DNA of 64,000 bases from Streptomyces griseoviridis (GTDB lineage: Bacteria > Actinomycetota > Actinomycetes > Streptomycetales > Streptomycetaceae): assembly GCF_005222485.1 (NCBI RefSeq), contig NZ_CP029078.1, forward strand, positions 2,384,001 to 2,448,000, written 5' to 3'. The position numbers and the translations under genes were made by a program. Under the pieces are notes generated by a model. That model ran no database searches and was not told the origin of the DNA. It worked only from the letters and a program-made list of their open reading frames with translations. Below, one piece after another: positions 18,511 through 27,413 of the stretch. How positions within the stretch are numbered: position 1 is the first letter of the stretch; each line of letters opens with the position of its first letter.

Positions 18511-18993
18511 ATGGGCGAGCAGCAGCAGACGCAGTTCCCGCAGGAGGTCATCGACGAGTACGCCGCCCTCGGCGTCGACCTGCCCGCGCTGTTCTCCGCC
18601 GGGCACCTCGGCACCCGCATGGGCGTCGAGATCGTCGAGGCGTCCGCCGACCGCGTGGTCGGCACCATGCCCGTCGAGGGCAACACCCAGCCCTACGGCC
18701 TGCTGCACGGCGGCGCCTCCGCGGTGCTCGCCGAGACCCTCGGCTCGGTCGGCTCCATGCTCCACGGCGGCAGCGCGAAGATCGCCGTCGGCGTCGACCT
18801 CAACTGCACCCACCACCGCGGCGCCCGCTCAGGGCTCGTCACCGGCGTCGCCACCCCCGTGCACCGCGGCCGGTCCACCGCCACCTACGAGATCGTGATC
18901 AGCGACGAGGAGGGCCGACGCGTCTGCACCGCGCGCCTGACCTGCCTGCTCCGCGACGCCCGCCCCGGCGACGCCGCCCCCGCCGCACACTGA
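18511..18993 (+). CDS. PaaI-type hotdog-fold acyl-CoA thioesterase
   Basis: 160 residues. The hotdog signature is clear: GTMPVEGNTQPYGLLHGGAS with the helix residues AVLAETLGSVGSML, then VGVDLNCTHHRGARSGLVTG and STATYEIVISDEEGRRVCTA. These enzymes hydrolyse acyl- or aryl-CoA thioesters such as phenylacetyl-CoA or 1,4-dihydroxy-2-naphthoyl-CoA; the substrate cannot be told from sequence. It follows the FdhF-like gene by about 60 bp and may share its transcript. A strong hairpin follows. Confidence 0.92.
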   Translation: MGEQQQTQFPQEVIDEYAALGVDLPALFSAGHLGTRMGVEIVEASADRVVGTMPVEGNTQPYGLLHGGASAVLAETLGSVGSMLHGGSAKIAVGVDLNCTHHRGARSGLVTGVATPVHRGRSTATYEIVISDEEGRRVCTARLTCLLRDARPGDAAPAAH

Positions 18994-19019
18994 CCCGACC
19001 ACCGCCGCACCAGCGACAA

Positions 19020-19057
19020 GGAGGGGTGGGAGGCCGCAGCCGGCCACCCACCCCTCC
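19020..19057. terminator. Terminator hairpin after the thioesterase gene
   Basis: GGAGGGGTGGG and CCCACCCCTCC make a perfect 11-bp outer stem, with further GGCCG/CGGCC pairing inside. It lies 26 bp after the stop codon. Confidence 0.75.
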
Positions 19058-20011
19058 CGCCGTCGGTCCCCAGCCGGACCCTCACACCCTCCACCGGCAG
19101 CGCGCACCCACCCCGGCCCGCCGATGCCCGCTCGGACATCCAACGCCCGCCTTCCGACCCGTCGTTGACCGAACCCCGCCCTCCGCTCACGGCACCCCGT
19201 CCCGGCCGCGCCCCGCAACGCCCGCCCCCCGAGCCGCCGTTGCCCGCGCCCCGGACCGCCGCCGCCCGCCCCTCCACCCACCGACGCGGACACCCCCACC
19301 CGCCCCCCGCCAGGCCACGCACCGTCAACAGCCCCGCCCCGGACGGCCGTTGCCACCACCCCACCCCGCCCGAGCCACCTCCCCCCACCTCTCCACCACC
19401 CCGGCACCCCAACTCCCTGTCACCGGCAGGTACTTCCGGCACGGCCGGCCTGCCCGAGCGGGCGACCCCGCAACCGGCCACCACACCCCCTCCACCCCAC
19501 CCGCCCCCCATGGACCGATGGCCGAATTTCCCCTTCTCCGCCCACGCCAGAACGTCCCGGATGATCACAGTCCGGATATCGGTATCCGACACTTCGGGAC
19601 TGCCCCCTAATGCGGACCTCCCCATTCTGGTCGTAACACTGGGTAACGCGCGCGCAATACAGCACCAAGGAATCCCCACCCCCGCCGACTGCCCGAGATC
19701 CCCATTCGCCTGCCCGAACAGCGCCCGTATCCCCACACCCCCGCACCCCACCCCCACGGCCAACCGGAAGTGCGGGTTCTCAGAATGCGGACCGGGCGGA
19801 AATTCCGCCAAAACGGCCGAGAATCCCCCGGGACAAGGCCCGCTCTCCAGGACGTCATAACAAGAAAGTCACAAGCCAGCCCACGGCGATGCCGCTGCGT
19901 ACACACCGGGCTTAGAGTCACGGCCAGTCACCGCTCCATCGGGAGTTAGGTACCAGCGCGGCACCCCACCGTTCTCACCAGAACGGGAAGTGCCTGCGGA
20001 GAGGACTGATT
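19058..20011. other. Gene-poor region upstream of livK, with inverted repeat and promoter candidate
   Basis: About 950 bp in which long frames on both strands encode only Pro/His/Arg- or Gly-rich sequence and show no family features. I call no gene. From about 19500 on, GC content falls. An inverted repeat CGGATA-TCGG-TATCCG lies near 19572-19587. A TAGAGT hexamer at 19913-19918, a common Streptomyces -10 form, lies about 100 bp before livK, but I cannot fix a good -35 box. The 3' part is likely the livK regulatory region. Confidence 0.4.
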
Positions 20012-21250
20012 GTGCGACAGCGTTCCTTGGTGATACTCACCTCCGTTCTCACGACCGGAGCCCTGACGCTCACCGCCTGCGGCTCCCGTGACGACAGCGG
20101 CAGCAAGAGCGACAGCGACTCGGGCACCACCTTCACGATCGGCGTCGACGCGCCCCTGTCCGGCGAGAACTCGACCACCGGCCTCGGCATCCAGTACGGC
20201 GTTCAGGTCGCCGTCGACGACGCCAACAAGAACAACTGGGTCCCCGGCGTCAAGTTCAAGGTCAAGGCCCTCGACGACAAGGCCCAGCCCGCCACCGGAC
20301 AGCAGAACGCCACCGCACTGGTCGGCGACAAGACCGTCCTCGGCGCGGTCGGCCCGCTGAACTCCGGCGTCGCCCAGTCCATGCAGCAGGTCTTCACCTC
20401 CGCCAACATGGTCGAGATATCCCCGTCCAACACCAGCCCCGACCTCACCCAGGGCAAGAACTGGCAGACGGACAAGAAGCGCCCCTACAAGACCTACTTC
20501 CGCACCGCCACCACCGACGCCCTCCAGGGCAGCTTCGCCGCCGACTACGCGTACAACGGCCTCAAGAAGAAGAAGGCCTTCGTCGTCGACGACAAGCAGA
20601 CCTACGGCGCCGGCCTCGCCAAGATCTTCAACAAGAAGTTCGCCGACCTCGGCGGCAAGATCGCCGGAACCGACCACGTCAACACCGGCGACAAGGACTT
20701 CGGCTCCCTCGTCACCAAGATCAAGAACTCCGGCGCCGACCTGCTCTACTACGGCGGCCAGTACGACGAATCCTCGCTGATCACCAAGCAGCTCAAGGAC
20801 GCCGGCGTCAAGATCCCCCTCTTCGGCGGCGACGGCATGTTCGCCTCCACCTACATCGAAACCGCCGGAAAAGCCTCCGAAGGCGACCTCGCCACCTCCG
20901 TCGGCGTCCCCGTCGACACCCTCCCCGCCGCCAAGCAGTTCGTCGAGACCTACAAGGCCAAGGGCTACAAGGGAGACTACGGCGCCTACGGCGGCTACTC
21001 CTACGACGCCGCCTCCGCCATCATCAAGGCAGTGAAGGCCGTCAAGGACGCCAACGGCGACAAGCTCCCCACCGACATCAACGACCTCCGCGCGAAGATC
21101 GTCGACGCCGTCCAGAAGTCCGACTTCCAGGGCATCACCGGCAAGGTCTCCTTCGACGAATACGGCGACACCGGCAACAAGCAGCTCACCGTCTACCAGG
21201 TCAAGGACGGCGCCTGGAAGGCCGTCAAGACCGGCACCGCCACCGGCTGA
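20012..21250 (+). CDS. livK: Branched-chain amino-acid ABC transporter substrate-binding lipoprotein
   Basis: Extracellular binding protein of 412 residues. It has a lipoprotein signal with lipobox LTAC (Cys near residue 23) and then a Ser/Asp-rich spacer. The type I periplasmic-binding fold begins FTIGVDAPLSGENSTTGLGI and continues with LVGDKTVLGAVGPLNSGV and YDAASAIIKAVKAV. It captures Leu/Ile/Val or related amides and delivers them to LivHM. A hairpin separates it from livH, fitting higher expression of the binding protein than of the membrane parts. Confidence 0.95.
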   Translation: MRQRSLVILTSVLTTGALTLTACGSRDDSGSKSDSDSGTTFTIGVDAPLSGENSTTGLGIQYGVQVAVDDANKNNWVPGVKFKVKALDDKAQPATGQQNATALVGDKTVLGAVGPLNSGVAQSMQQVFTSANMVEISPSNTSPDLTQGKNWQTDKKRPYKTYFRTATTDALQGSFAADYAYNGLKKKKAFVVDDKQTYGAGLAKIFNKKFADLGGKIAGTDHVNTGDKDFGSLVTKIKNSGADLLYYGGQYDESSLITKQLKDAGVKIPLFGGDGMFASTYIETAGKASEGDLATSVGVPVDTLPAAKQFVETYKAKGYKGDYGAYGGYSYDAASAIIKAVKAVKDANGDKLPTDINDLRAKIVDAVQKSDFQGITGKVSFDEYGDTGNKQLTVYQVKDGAWKAVKTGTATG

Positions 21251-21288
21251 CCCACCGGGCCACACACCCCACGACACACCGCACCACG

Positions 21289-21325
21289 GGCCGCGCGGGA
21301 GGAAGACCCCGACCGCGCGGCCTTT
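21289..21325 (+). terminator. Hairpin with T-tract between livK and livH (attenuator)
   Basis: GGCCGCGCGG and CCGCGCGGCC form a perfect 10-bp stem with a 14-base loop followed by TTT. It sits between livK and livHMGF, which otherwise read as one operon. It probably stops most transcripts after livK so that the binding protein is made in excess. Confidence 0.75.
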
Positions 21326-21387
21326 CCCACACCCCCACCCCAGCGCACGATCAGTGCACACGACCCCAGCGACATGGAGGCCACGCG

Positions 21388-22317
21388 GTGAACACCCTGC
21401 CGCAGCAGCTGGCCAACGGGCTGCTCCTAGGCTCGATGTACGGGCTGATCGCCATCGGCTACACGATGGTGTACGGCATCGTCCAGCTCATCAACTTCGC
21501 GCACGGCGAGATCTTCATGACCGGCGCCTTCGGCGCCCTCACGGTCTACCTCTACATCCTGCCCGACGGCACCAACCTGCTCGTCGCCGTCCCCCTGATG
21601 CTGATCGGCGGCGCCCTCGTCGCCGTCCTCATCGCCGTCGGAGCGGAACGGTTCGCCTACCGGCCCCTGCGCGGAGCACCCCGCCTGGCACCACTCATCA
21701 CCGCCATCGGCCTCTCCCTGGCACTCCAGGAGGTCGTGCGCAACTTCTACCCCGGCGCCGACCGCGCCCGCGCCTTCCCCGGCCTCGACGCCACCCACGA
21801 CATCGGCTCCGTCACCATCAAGGACGCCGACATCTTCCTCATCCTCGCCGCCATCGTCTGCATGTCCGGCCTCGCCTGGTTCGTCCGCAAAAGCCGCACC
21901 GGCCGCGCCATGCAAGCCACCGCACAGGACCCCGACACCGCCCAACTCATGGGCATCGACACCAACCGCATCATCGTCGTCGCCTTCGCCATCGGCGGAC
22001 TCTTCGCCGCCGTCGCCGCCGTCGCCTACGGCCTCAAATACGGCAACGTCGACTACCGCATGGGCTTCCTCATGGGCCTCAAAGCCTTCACCGCGGCCGT
22101 CCTCGGCGGCATCGGCAACATCTACGGCGCCATGCTCGGCGGCATCGTCCTCGGCATCGCCGAGACCCTCGCCTCCGCCTACATCGACGAGATACCCGGC
22201 ATGCAACAGCTCGGCGGCCAGAGCTGGGCCAACGTCTGGGCCTTCTGTCTCCTCATCCTCGTGCTGCTGTTCCGGCCACAAGGCCTGCTCGGCGAACGCG
22301 TAGCGGACAGGGCGTGA
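21388..22317 (+). CDS. livH: Branched-chain amino-acid ABC transporter permease LivH
   Basis: 309 residues with about eight hydrophobic helices. The family motif GLLLGSMYGLIAIGYTMVYG is at the N-terminus, with the conserved NFAHGEIFMTGAF loop. A coupling region SRTGRAMQATAQDPDTAQLM contacts the ATPases, and ILGGIGNIYGAMLGG-type sequence is near the C-terminus. The GTG start is preceded by GGAGG at about 8 bases. livM follows after four bases. Confidence 0.95.
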   Translation: MNTLPQQLANGLLLGSMYGLIAIGYTMVYGIVQLINFAHGEIFMTGAFGALTVYLYILPDGTNLLVAVPLMLIGGALVAVLIAVGAERFAYRPLRGAPRLAPLITAIGLSLALQEVVRNFYPGADRARAFPGLDATHDIGSVTIKDADIFLILAAIVCMSGLAWFVRKSRTGRAMQATAQDPDTAQLMGIDTNRIIVVAFAIGGLFAAVAAVAYGLKYGNVDYRMGFLMGLKAFTAAVLGGIGNIYGAMLGGIVLGIAETLASAYIDEIPGMQQLGGQSWANVWAFCLLILVLLFRPQGLLGERVADRA

Positions 22318-22321
22318 CCAC

Positions 22322-24127
22322 ATGACCGAGACAACCACGACCCCGCCCGCCGACCAGGCCCCCGCACCCACCGCCCGCGGCCTCGTCCCCCTGCCCCCCA
22401 CCACCGCACTGCCCCTGCTGCTCGCGGGCGGAATCGCCACCGCCGCCTCCACCTTCCTCGCCTGGACGTGGACCGCGGACTTCCCCGGCGACCTCACCGT
22501 CAGCGGCTACCCCGGCGGCCTCCAGTGGCTCACCTTCACCGCCGGACTCCTCACCGCCCTCTTCGCCCTGTCCGCCTACCGGGTCCGCGGCCTGCGCTGG
22601 CTCACGCCCGCCGGGAACCACGCACCCCTCCTGCTCGTCGCGGTCGGCGGCTTCGGCACCACCTGGTACACGGTCCTCGCGATCACCATCAAACTCGGCG
22701 GCCTCGCCAACCTCGAACCCGGCGGATACATCGCCGCCGCCGCCTCCCTCATCCCCCTCATCGGCGCCCTCGCACTGCCCGCCGACCACCAGGGCGACAA
22801 CCTCGTCACCGCCCTCAAGGCGCGGATCGCCAAACCCGACCGGATCCCCACGGCCCAGGCCACCACCCCGTGGGTGCAGCGCGCGGCCATCACGGCCGTC
22901 GCCGTCGTCGGACTGATCGTCTTCACCTACGGCATCGACACCGAGTACGGCGAGCTGTTCATCGGCTACCTGATCGTCGTCGTCTTCACCATCTGGGCCC
23001 TGCACACCGCAGGACTCCTCGACCGCTTCTCCCAACTCCTCGCGAGCAACCGCAGCTTCGCCCTCGCCATGGGCTTCCTCGCCGCCATCGCGTTCCCCTT
23101 CACCCAGACCGACGACCACTACGCCAACATCGGCGTCAACATCCTCATCTTCGGAACCGTCGCCCTCGGCCTCAACATCGTCGTCGGCCTCGCCGGACTC
23201 CTCGACCTCGGATACGTCGCCTTCCTCGGCGTCGGCGCCTACACCGCCGCCCTCGTCTCCGGCTCCGAATTCTCCAAATTCTCCGGCGTCCAATTCCCCT
23301 TCTGGGCCGCCGCCCTCACCGGCGCCGCCGCCTCCCTCATCTTCGGCGTCCTCATCGGCGCCCCCACCCTCCGACTCCGCGGCGACTACCTCGCCATCGT
23401 CACCCTCGGCTTCGGAGAGATCTTCCGCATCGCCGTCAACAACATGGACGGCGACTCAGGACCCGACATCACCAACGGCCCCAACGGCATCCCCTCCATC
23501 CCCGACCTCTCCTTCTTCGGCTTCAACTTCGGCGACCCCCACAACGTCGCCGGCTTCACCCTCGGCCGATTCGCCAACTACTACCTGCTCATGGTCCTGA
23601 TCATGGCGCTCGTCGTCCTCGTCTACACCCGCGCCGCCGACTCCCGCATCGGCCGCTCCTGGATCGCCATCCGCGAAGACGAAACCGCCGCCACCGCCAT
23701 GGGCATCAACGGCTTCCGCGTCAAACTCGTCGCCTTCGCCCTCGGCGCCTCCCTCGCCGGACTCGCCGGAACCGTCAGCGCCCACGTCACCTACAGCGTC
23801 GTCCCCAACCCCTACCAATTCGCCGGCTCGACGCCCCCCAACTCGGCGTTCCTCCTCGCCGCCGTCGTCCTCGGCGGCATGGGCACCGTGGCAGGACCCC
23901 TGCTCGGCGCCGCCCTCCTCTACCTGCTCCCGGAAAAGCTCGTCTTCCTCCAGGACAAATCGCTGCTCGCCTTCGGCATCGCCCTCATCCTCCTCATGCG
24001 CTTCCGCCCCGAAGGCATCATCGCCAACCGCCGCCGCCAACTCGAATTCCACGAGACCGGCCAACTCGACGTACCGGACACCACGACGCTGACCGACGAA
24101 CCGGCCGTCACCAAGGCAGGGACGTGA
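22322..24127 (+). CDS. livM: Branched-chain amino-acid ABC transporter permease LivM, long form
   Basis: 601 residues. The C-terminal half is a standard LivM permease: GLNIVVGLAGLLDLGYVAFL, then LRGDYLAIVTLGFGEIFRI, the coupling segment RSWIAIREDETAATAMGING, and GGMGTVAGPLLGAALL. The first 250 or so residues add extra helices and a soluble stretch before the permease core. This is a longer N-terminus than E. coli LivM but common in Streptomyces. It pairs with LivH to form the membrane channel. Confidence 0.94.
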   Translation: MTETTTTPPADQAPAPTARGLVPLPPTTALPLLLAGGIATAASTFLAWTWTADFPGDLTVSGYPGGLQWLTFTAGLLTALFALSAYRVRGLRWLTPAGNHAPLLLVAVGGFGTTWYTVLAITIKLGGLANLEPGGYIAAAASLIPLIGALALPADHQGDNLVTALKARIAKPDRIPTAQATTPWVQRAAITAVAVVGLIVFTYGIDTEYGELFIGYLIVVVFTIWALHTAGLLDRFSQLLASNRSFALAMGFLAAIAFPFTQTDDHYANIGVNILIFGTVALGLNIVVGLAGLLDLGYVAFLGVGAYTAALVSGSEFSKFSGVQFPFWAAALTGAAASLIFGVLIGAPTLRLRGDYLAIVTLGFGEIFRIAVNNMDGDSGPDITNGPNGIPSIPDLSFFGFNFGDPHNVAGFTLGRFANYYLLMVLIMALVVLVYTRAADSRIGRSWIAIREDETAATAMGINGFRVKLVAFALGASLAGLAGTVSAHVTYSVVPNPYQFAGSTPPNSAFLLAAVVLGGMGTVAGPLLGAALLYLLPEKLVFLQDKSLLAFGIALILLMRFRPEGIIANRRRQLEFHETGQLDVPDTTTLTDEPAVTKAGT

Positions 24128-24132
24128 GACCC

Positions 24133-24929
<797 letters not shown>

Positions 24930-24933
<4 letters not shown>

Positions 24934-25646
24934 CCGCACTCCTCGAAGTCGAGGACCTCAGGGTCTCCTACGGCAAGATCGAAGCCGTCAAAGGCATCTC
25001 CTTCACCGTCGAAGCCGGCGAAGTCGTCACCCTGATCGGCACCAACGGCGCCGGCAAGACCACCACCCTGCGCACCCTCTCAGGACTCCTCAAACCCAGC
25101 GCAGGAAAAATCACCTTCGAAGGCAAACCCCTCAACGGCGTCCCCGCACACAAGATCGTCGCCCTCGGACTCGCCCACTCCCCCGAAGGCCGACACATCT
25201 TCCCCCGGCTCAGCATCGCCGAAAACCTCCAACTCGGCGCCTTCCTCCGCAAAGACAAAGAAGGCATCGAAAAAGACATCCAGCGCGCCTACGACCTCTT
25301 CCCCATCCTCGGAGAACGCCGCAAACAAGCCGCAGGCACCCTCTCAGGCGGCGAACAACAAATGCTCGCCATGGGCCGCGCCCTCATGTCCCAGCCCAAA
25401 CTGCTCATGCTCGACGAACCCTCCATGGGCCTCTCTCCGATCATGATGCAGAAAATCATGGCGACCATCGCCGAACTCAAATCACAGGGCACCACCATCC
25501 TGCTCGTCGAACAGAACGCCCAGGCCGCCCTCTCCCTCGCCGACCAGGGCCACGTCATGGAAGTCGGCAGCATCGTCCTCTCCGGCACCGGCTCCGACCT
25601 CCTCCACGACGAATCCGTCCGCAAGGCATACCTCGGCGAAGACTGA
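24930..25646 (+). CDS. livF: Branched-chain amino-acid ABC transporter ATPase LivF
   Basis: 238 residues. Walker A GTNGAGKTTTLRTLSG, signature LSGGEQQMLAMGRALM, Walker B LLMLDEPSMGLSP and H-loop LVEQNAQ are typical of LivF. The GTG start overlaps the livG stop by four bases, making this the last gene of the liv operon. A strong hairpin about 25 bp downstream separates it from the convergent ANTAR regulator gene. Confidence 0.96.
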
Positions 25647-25671
25647 CCCCCCACAGCCACAAACACACGAC

Positions 25672-25703
25672 GAGGCCCGCGCCCCCCGAGGGACGCGGGC
25701 CTC
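25672..25703. terminator. Bidirectional terminator between livF and the ANTAR regulator gene
   Basis: GAGGCCCGCG and CGCGGGCCTC form a perfect 10-bp stem with a 12-base loop, midway between the two convergent stop codons. Confidence 0.8.
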
Positions 25704-25725
25704 ACCCATCACACCGACAGAGCAC

Positions 25726-26382
25726 TCAGCCCTTGGACGCCTTCTTCTCCTGCGCGTCCTGAATAACCGCCTCCGCCACCTGCTGCATCGACATCCGACG
25801 ATCCATCGACGTCTTCTGGATCCACCGGAACGCCGCCGGCTCCGTCAAGCCGTACTCCGTCTGCAACACCGACTTCGCACGATCCACCAGCTTCCGCGTC
25901 TCCAGCCGCTGCGAGAGATCCGCGACCTCCCTCTCCAGTTCCTTCAACTCCGTGAACCGCGACACAGCCATCTCGATCGCCGGAACCACATCACTCTTGC
26001 TGAACGGCTTCACCAGATACGCCATGGCACCCGCGTCCCTGGCCCGCTCGACCAGATCACGCTGCGAGAAAGCCGTCAGCATCAGCACCGGCGCGATACG
26101 GTCCTCAGCGATCTTCTCAGCCGCGGAGATGCCATCCAGCTTCGGCATCTTCACATCCAGGATCACCAGATCAGGACGGTGCTCACGAGCAAGCTCGACG
26201 GCCTGCTCACCATCGCCCGCCTCACCGACGACGCTGTACCCCTCCTCCTCCAGCATCTCTTTGAGATCAAGCCGGATCAGGGCCTCGTCCTCGGCGATGA
26301 CGACACGGGTCGTCAGCGGAGGCACGTGCGACTTGTCGTCGTCGGGCGCGTCTGCGGGCTGGGGCGACTCGGGGGCGGTCAC
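25726..26382 (-). CDS. pdtaR: ANTAR-domain response regulator (PdtaR-like)
   Basis: 218 residues from the GTG at 26382. The receiver domain is complete: acidic pocket VVIAEDEALIRLDL, phosphoacceptor in LVILDVKMPKLDG, Thr in MLTAFSQ and Lys in YLVKPFSKSDV. The C-terminal ANTAR RNA-binding domain ends with LVDRAKSVLQTEYGLTEPAA and RWIQKTSMDRRMSMQQVAEA. Such proteins act as antiterminators on phosphorylation, binding paired hairpins in RNA leaders; the partner in actinobacteria is the PdtaS kinase, which is not in this window. The start is chosen at GTG 6 bases after AAGGAG. A longer frame from 26418 adds 12 unlikely residues. Confidence 0.93.
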   Translation of the reverse strand: MTAPESPQPADAPDDDKSHVPPLTTRVVIAEDEALIRLDLKEMLEEEGYSVVGEAGDGEQAVELAREHRPDLVILDVKMPKLDGISAAEKIAEDRIAPVLMLTAFSQRDLVERARDAGAMAYLVKPFSKSDVVPAIEMAVSRFTELKELEREVADLSQRLETRKLVDRAKSVLQTEYGLTEPAAFRWIQKTSMDRRMSMQQVAEAVIQDAQEKKASKG

Positions 26383-26482
26383 GGGGGCTCCTTGTCCGGG
26401 GCGGGGTGCTGCTCCCAAGAGCCTACCTAGCTGGGGTAAGGTAACGCGCAGCAGGTGACTACTGACCTTTGTGTTAGAGGAA

Positions 26483-26555
26483 GCCCCGGTAGTCCAGCGG
26501 TAGAGACACGGTGCTCAAACCACCGACAGCGTCGGTTCGAATCCGACTCGGGGCA
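26483..26555 (+). tRNA. tRNA with CAA anticodon (tRNA-Leu-like, short variable loop)
   Basis: A full cloverleaf can be drawn: acceptor GCCCCGG paired with TCGGGGC (last pair G-T), a D-arm of three good pairs (GTC/GAC) with a mismatch, anticodon stem CGGTG/CACCG with loop CTCAAAC, and T-arm GTCGG/CCGAC with loop TTCGAAT. The discriminator is A and CCA is not encoded. The anticodon CAA would read the Leu codon TTG. The variable region is only five bases (ACAGC), whereas genuine tRNA-Leu has a long variable arm, so the amino-acid identity is doubtful. A strong terminator follows. Confidence 0.8.
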
Positions 26556-26557
26556 CT

Positions 26558-26621
26558 TACCTTCGAATCGAAGGTACCCCAGAGAAGCGGATGTCCACTT
26601 TCTCGTGAACATCCGCTTTTT
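26558..26621 (+). terminator. Two hairpins ending the tRNA transcript
   Basis: TACCTTCG-AAT-CGAAGGTA is a perfect 8-bp hairpin two bases after the tRNA. It is followed by AAGCGGATGT (26585) pairing with ACATCCGCTT (26609) and a run of T. The second is a classic intrinsic terminator, unusually well formed for Streptomyces. Confidence 0.85.
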
Positions 26622-26659
26622 GCTGCGTGTCGCCGGAATCACTCTCGCAGAGTGCTCGC

Positions 26660-27403
26660 ATGTACGACATCAGCACGCGCGAGCGAACACTCGCGCTCCT
26701 CGGCCAGGGCCGCAGCCTCAGCTCCATCAGCCGGGAGACCGGGATCTCGCGCGCAGCGATCCGCTCCTGGCAGATCCGTCTCGAACCCCTGCCCCGGATG
26801 GTCGCCCCGGCGCCAGGACCGCCCGCCGACGATCACGCCTACGCCTACCTGCTGGGCCTTTACCTGGGCGACGGCTGCATCAGCGCACACCCACGCACCG
26901 GCACCTATCTCCGTATCGCCTGCGCGGACGCCTGGCCCGGACTTCTCCAGCTCTGCCGGGAGGCCATCACGCGGGTGCGTCCGGGCGTCGGCGTCTACAG
27001 CGTCCAGAAACAAGGCTGCGCGATGGTGACCAGCTACTCACCGCACTGGCCCGAACTCTTCCCCCAGCACGGCCCCGGCAAGAAGCACGAGCGTCGGATC
27101 GTCCTCGAACCCTGGCAGCAGGCGATCGTCGACGCTCACCCCTGGGAGTTCATCCGGGGTCTCATCCACTCCGACGGGTGCCGGATCGTCAACTGGACGA
27201 CGCGCGTGGTTGACGGGATGAAGCGACGTTACGAATATCCGCGGTACTTCTTCACCAACTTGTCCGTCGACATCAGACGGCTCTACACCAACACCCTCGA
27301 CGGACTCGGCATCGATTGGAAGCAGGCCAATGCCCAGAACGTCTCTGTCGCCCGCAAGGCGTCCGTCGCTCCGATGGACGTCCATATCGGGCCCAAGTAC
27401 TGA
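26660..27403 (+). CDS. Free-standing LAGLIDADG-like homing-endonuclease-type protein with N-terminal HTH
   Basis: 247 residues. An N-terminal helix-turn-helix of transposase or resolvase type (LALLGQGRSLSSISRETGIS then RAAIRSW) is followed by two copies of a LAGLIDADG-like motif: YLLGLYLGDGCIS near residue 70 and EFIRGLIHSDGCRIV near residue 175. Each has the acidic residue in the right place. Such monomeric two-motif proteins cut or bind long DNA sites. This one is not inside an intron or intein and lies next to a tRNA gene, so it may be a domesticated DNA-binding protein. The ATG at 26660 is preferred; a GTG at 26627 is in frame but overlaps the terminator tail. Confidence 0.82.
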   Translation: MYDISTRERTLALLGQGRSLSSISRETGISRAAIRSWQIRLEPLPRMVAPAPGPPADDHAYAYLLGLYLGDGCISAHPRTGTYLRIACADAWPGLLQLCREAITRVRPGVGVYSVQKQGCAMVTSYSPHWPELFPQHGPGKKHERRIVLEPWQQAIVDAHPWEFIRGLIHSDGCRIVNWTTRVVDGMKRRYEYPRYFFTNLSVDIRRLYTNTLDGLGIDWKQANAQNVSVARKASVAPMDVHIGPKY

Positions 27404-27413
27404 TCCCCGCCCG

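Noticed and set aside
18885..19811. Minus-strand ORF of about 300 residues in the livK upstream region
   Set aside because: The product is Gly- and Arg-rich without any motif, it overlaps the thioesterase gene, and there is no ribosome site. I do not call it.
26555..27403. Integrated element using the tRNA 3' end as attachment site
   Set aside because: No integrase lies next to the tRNA and no second copy of the tRNA 3' end is present in the window.
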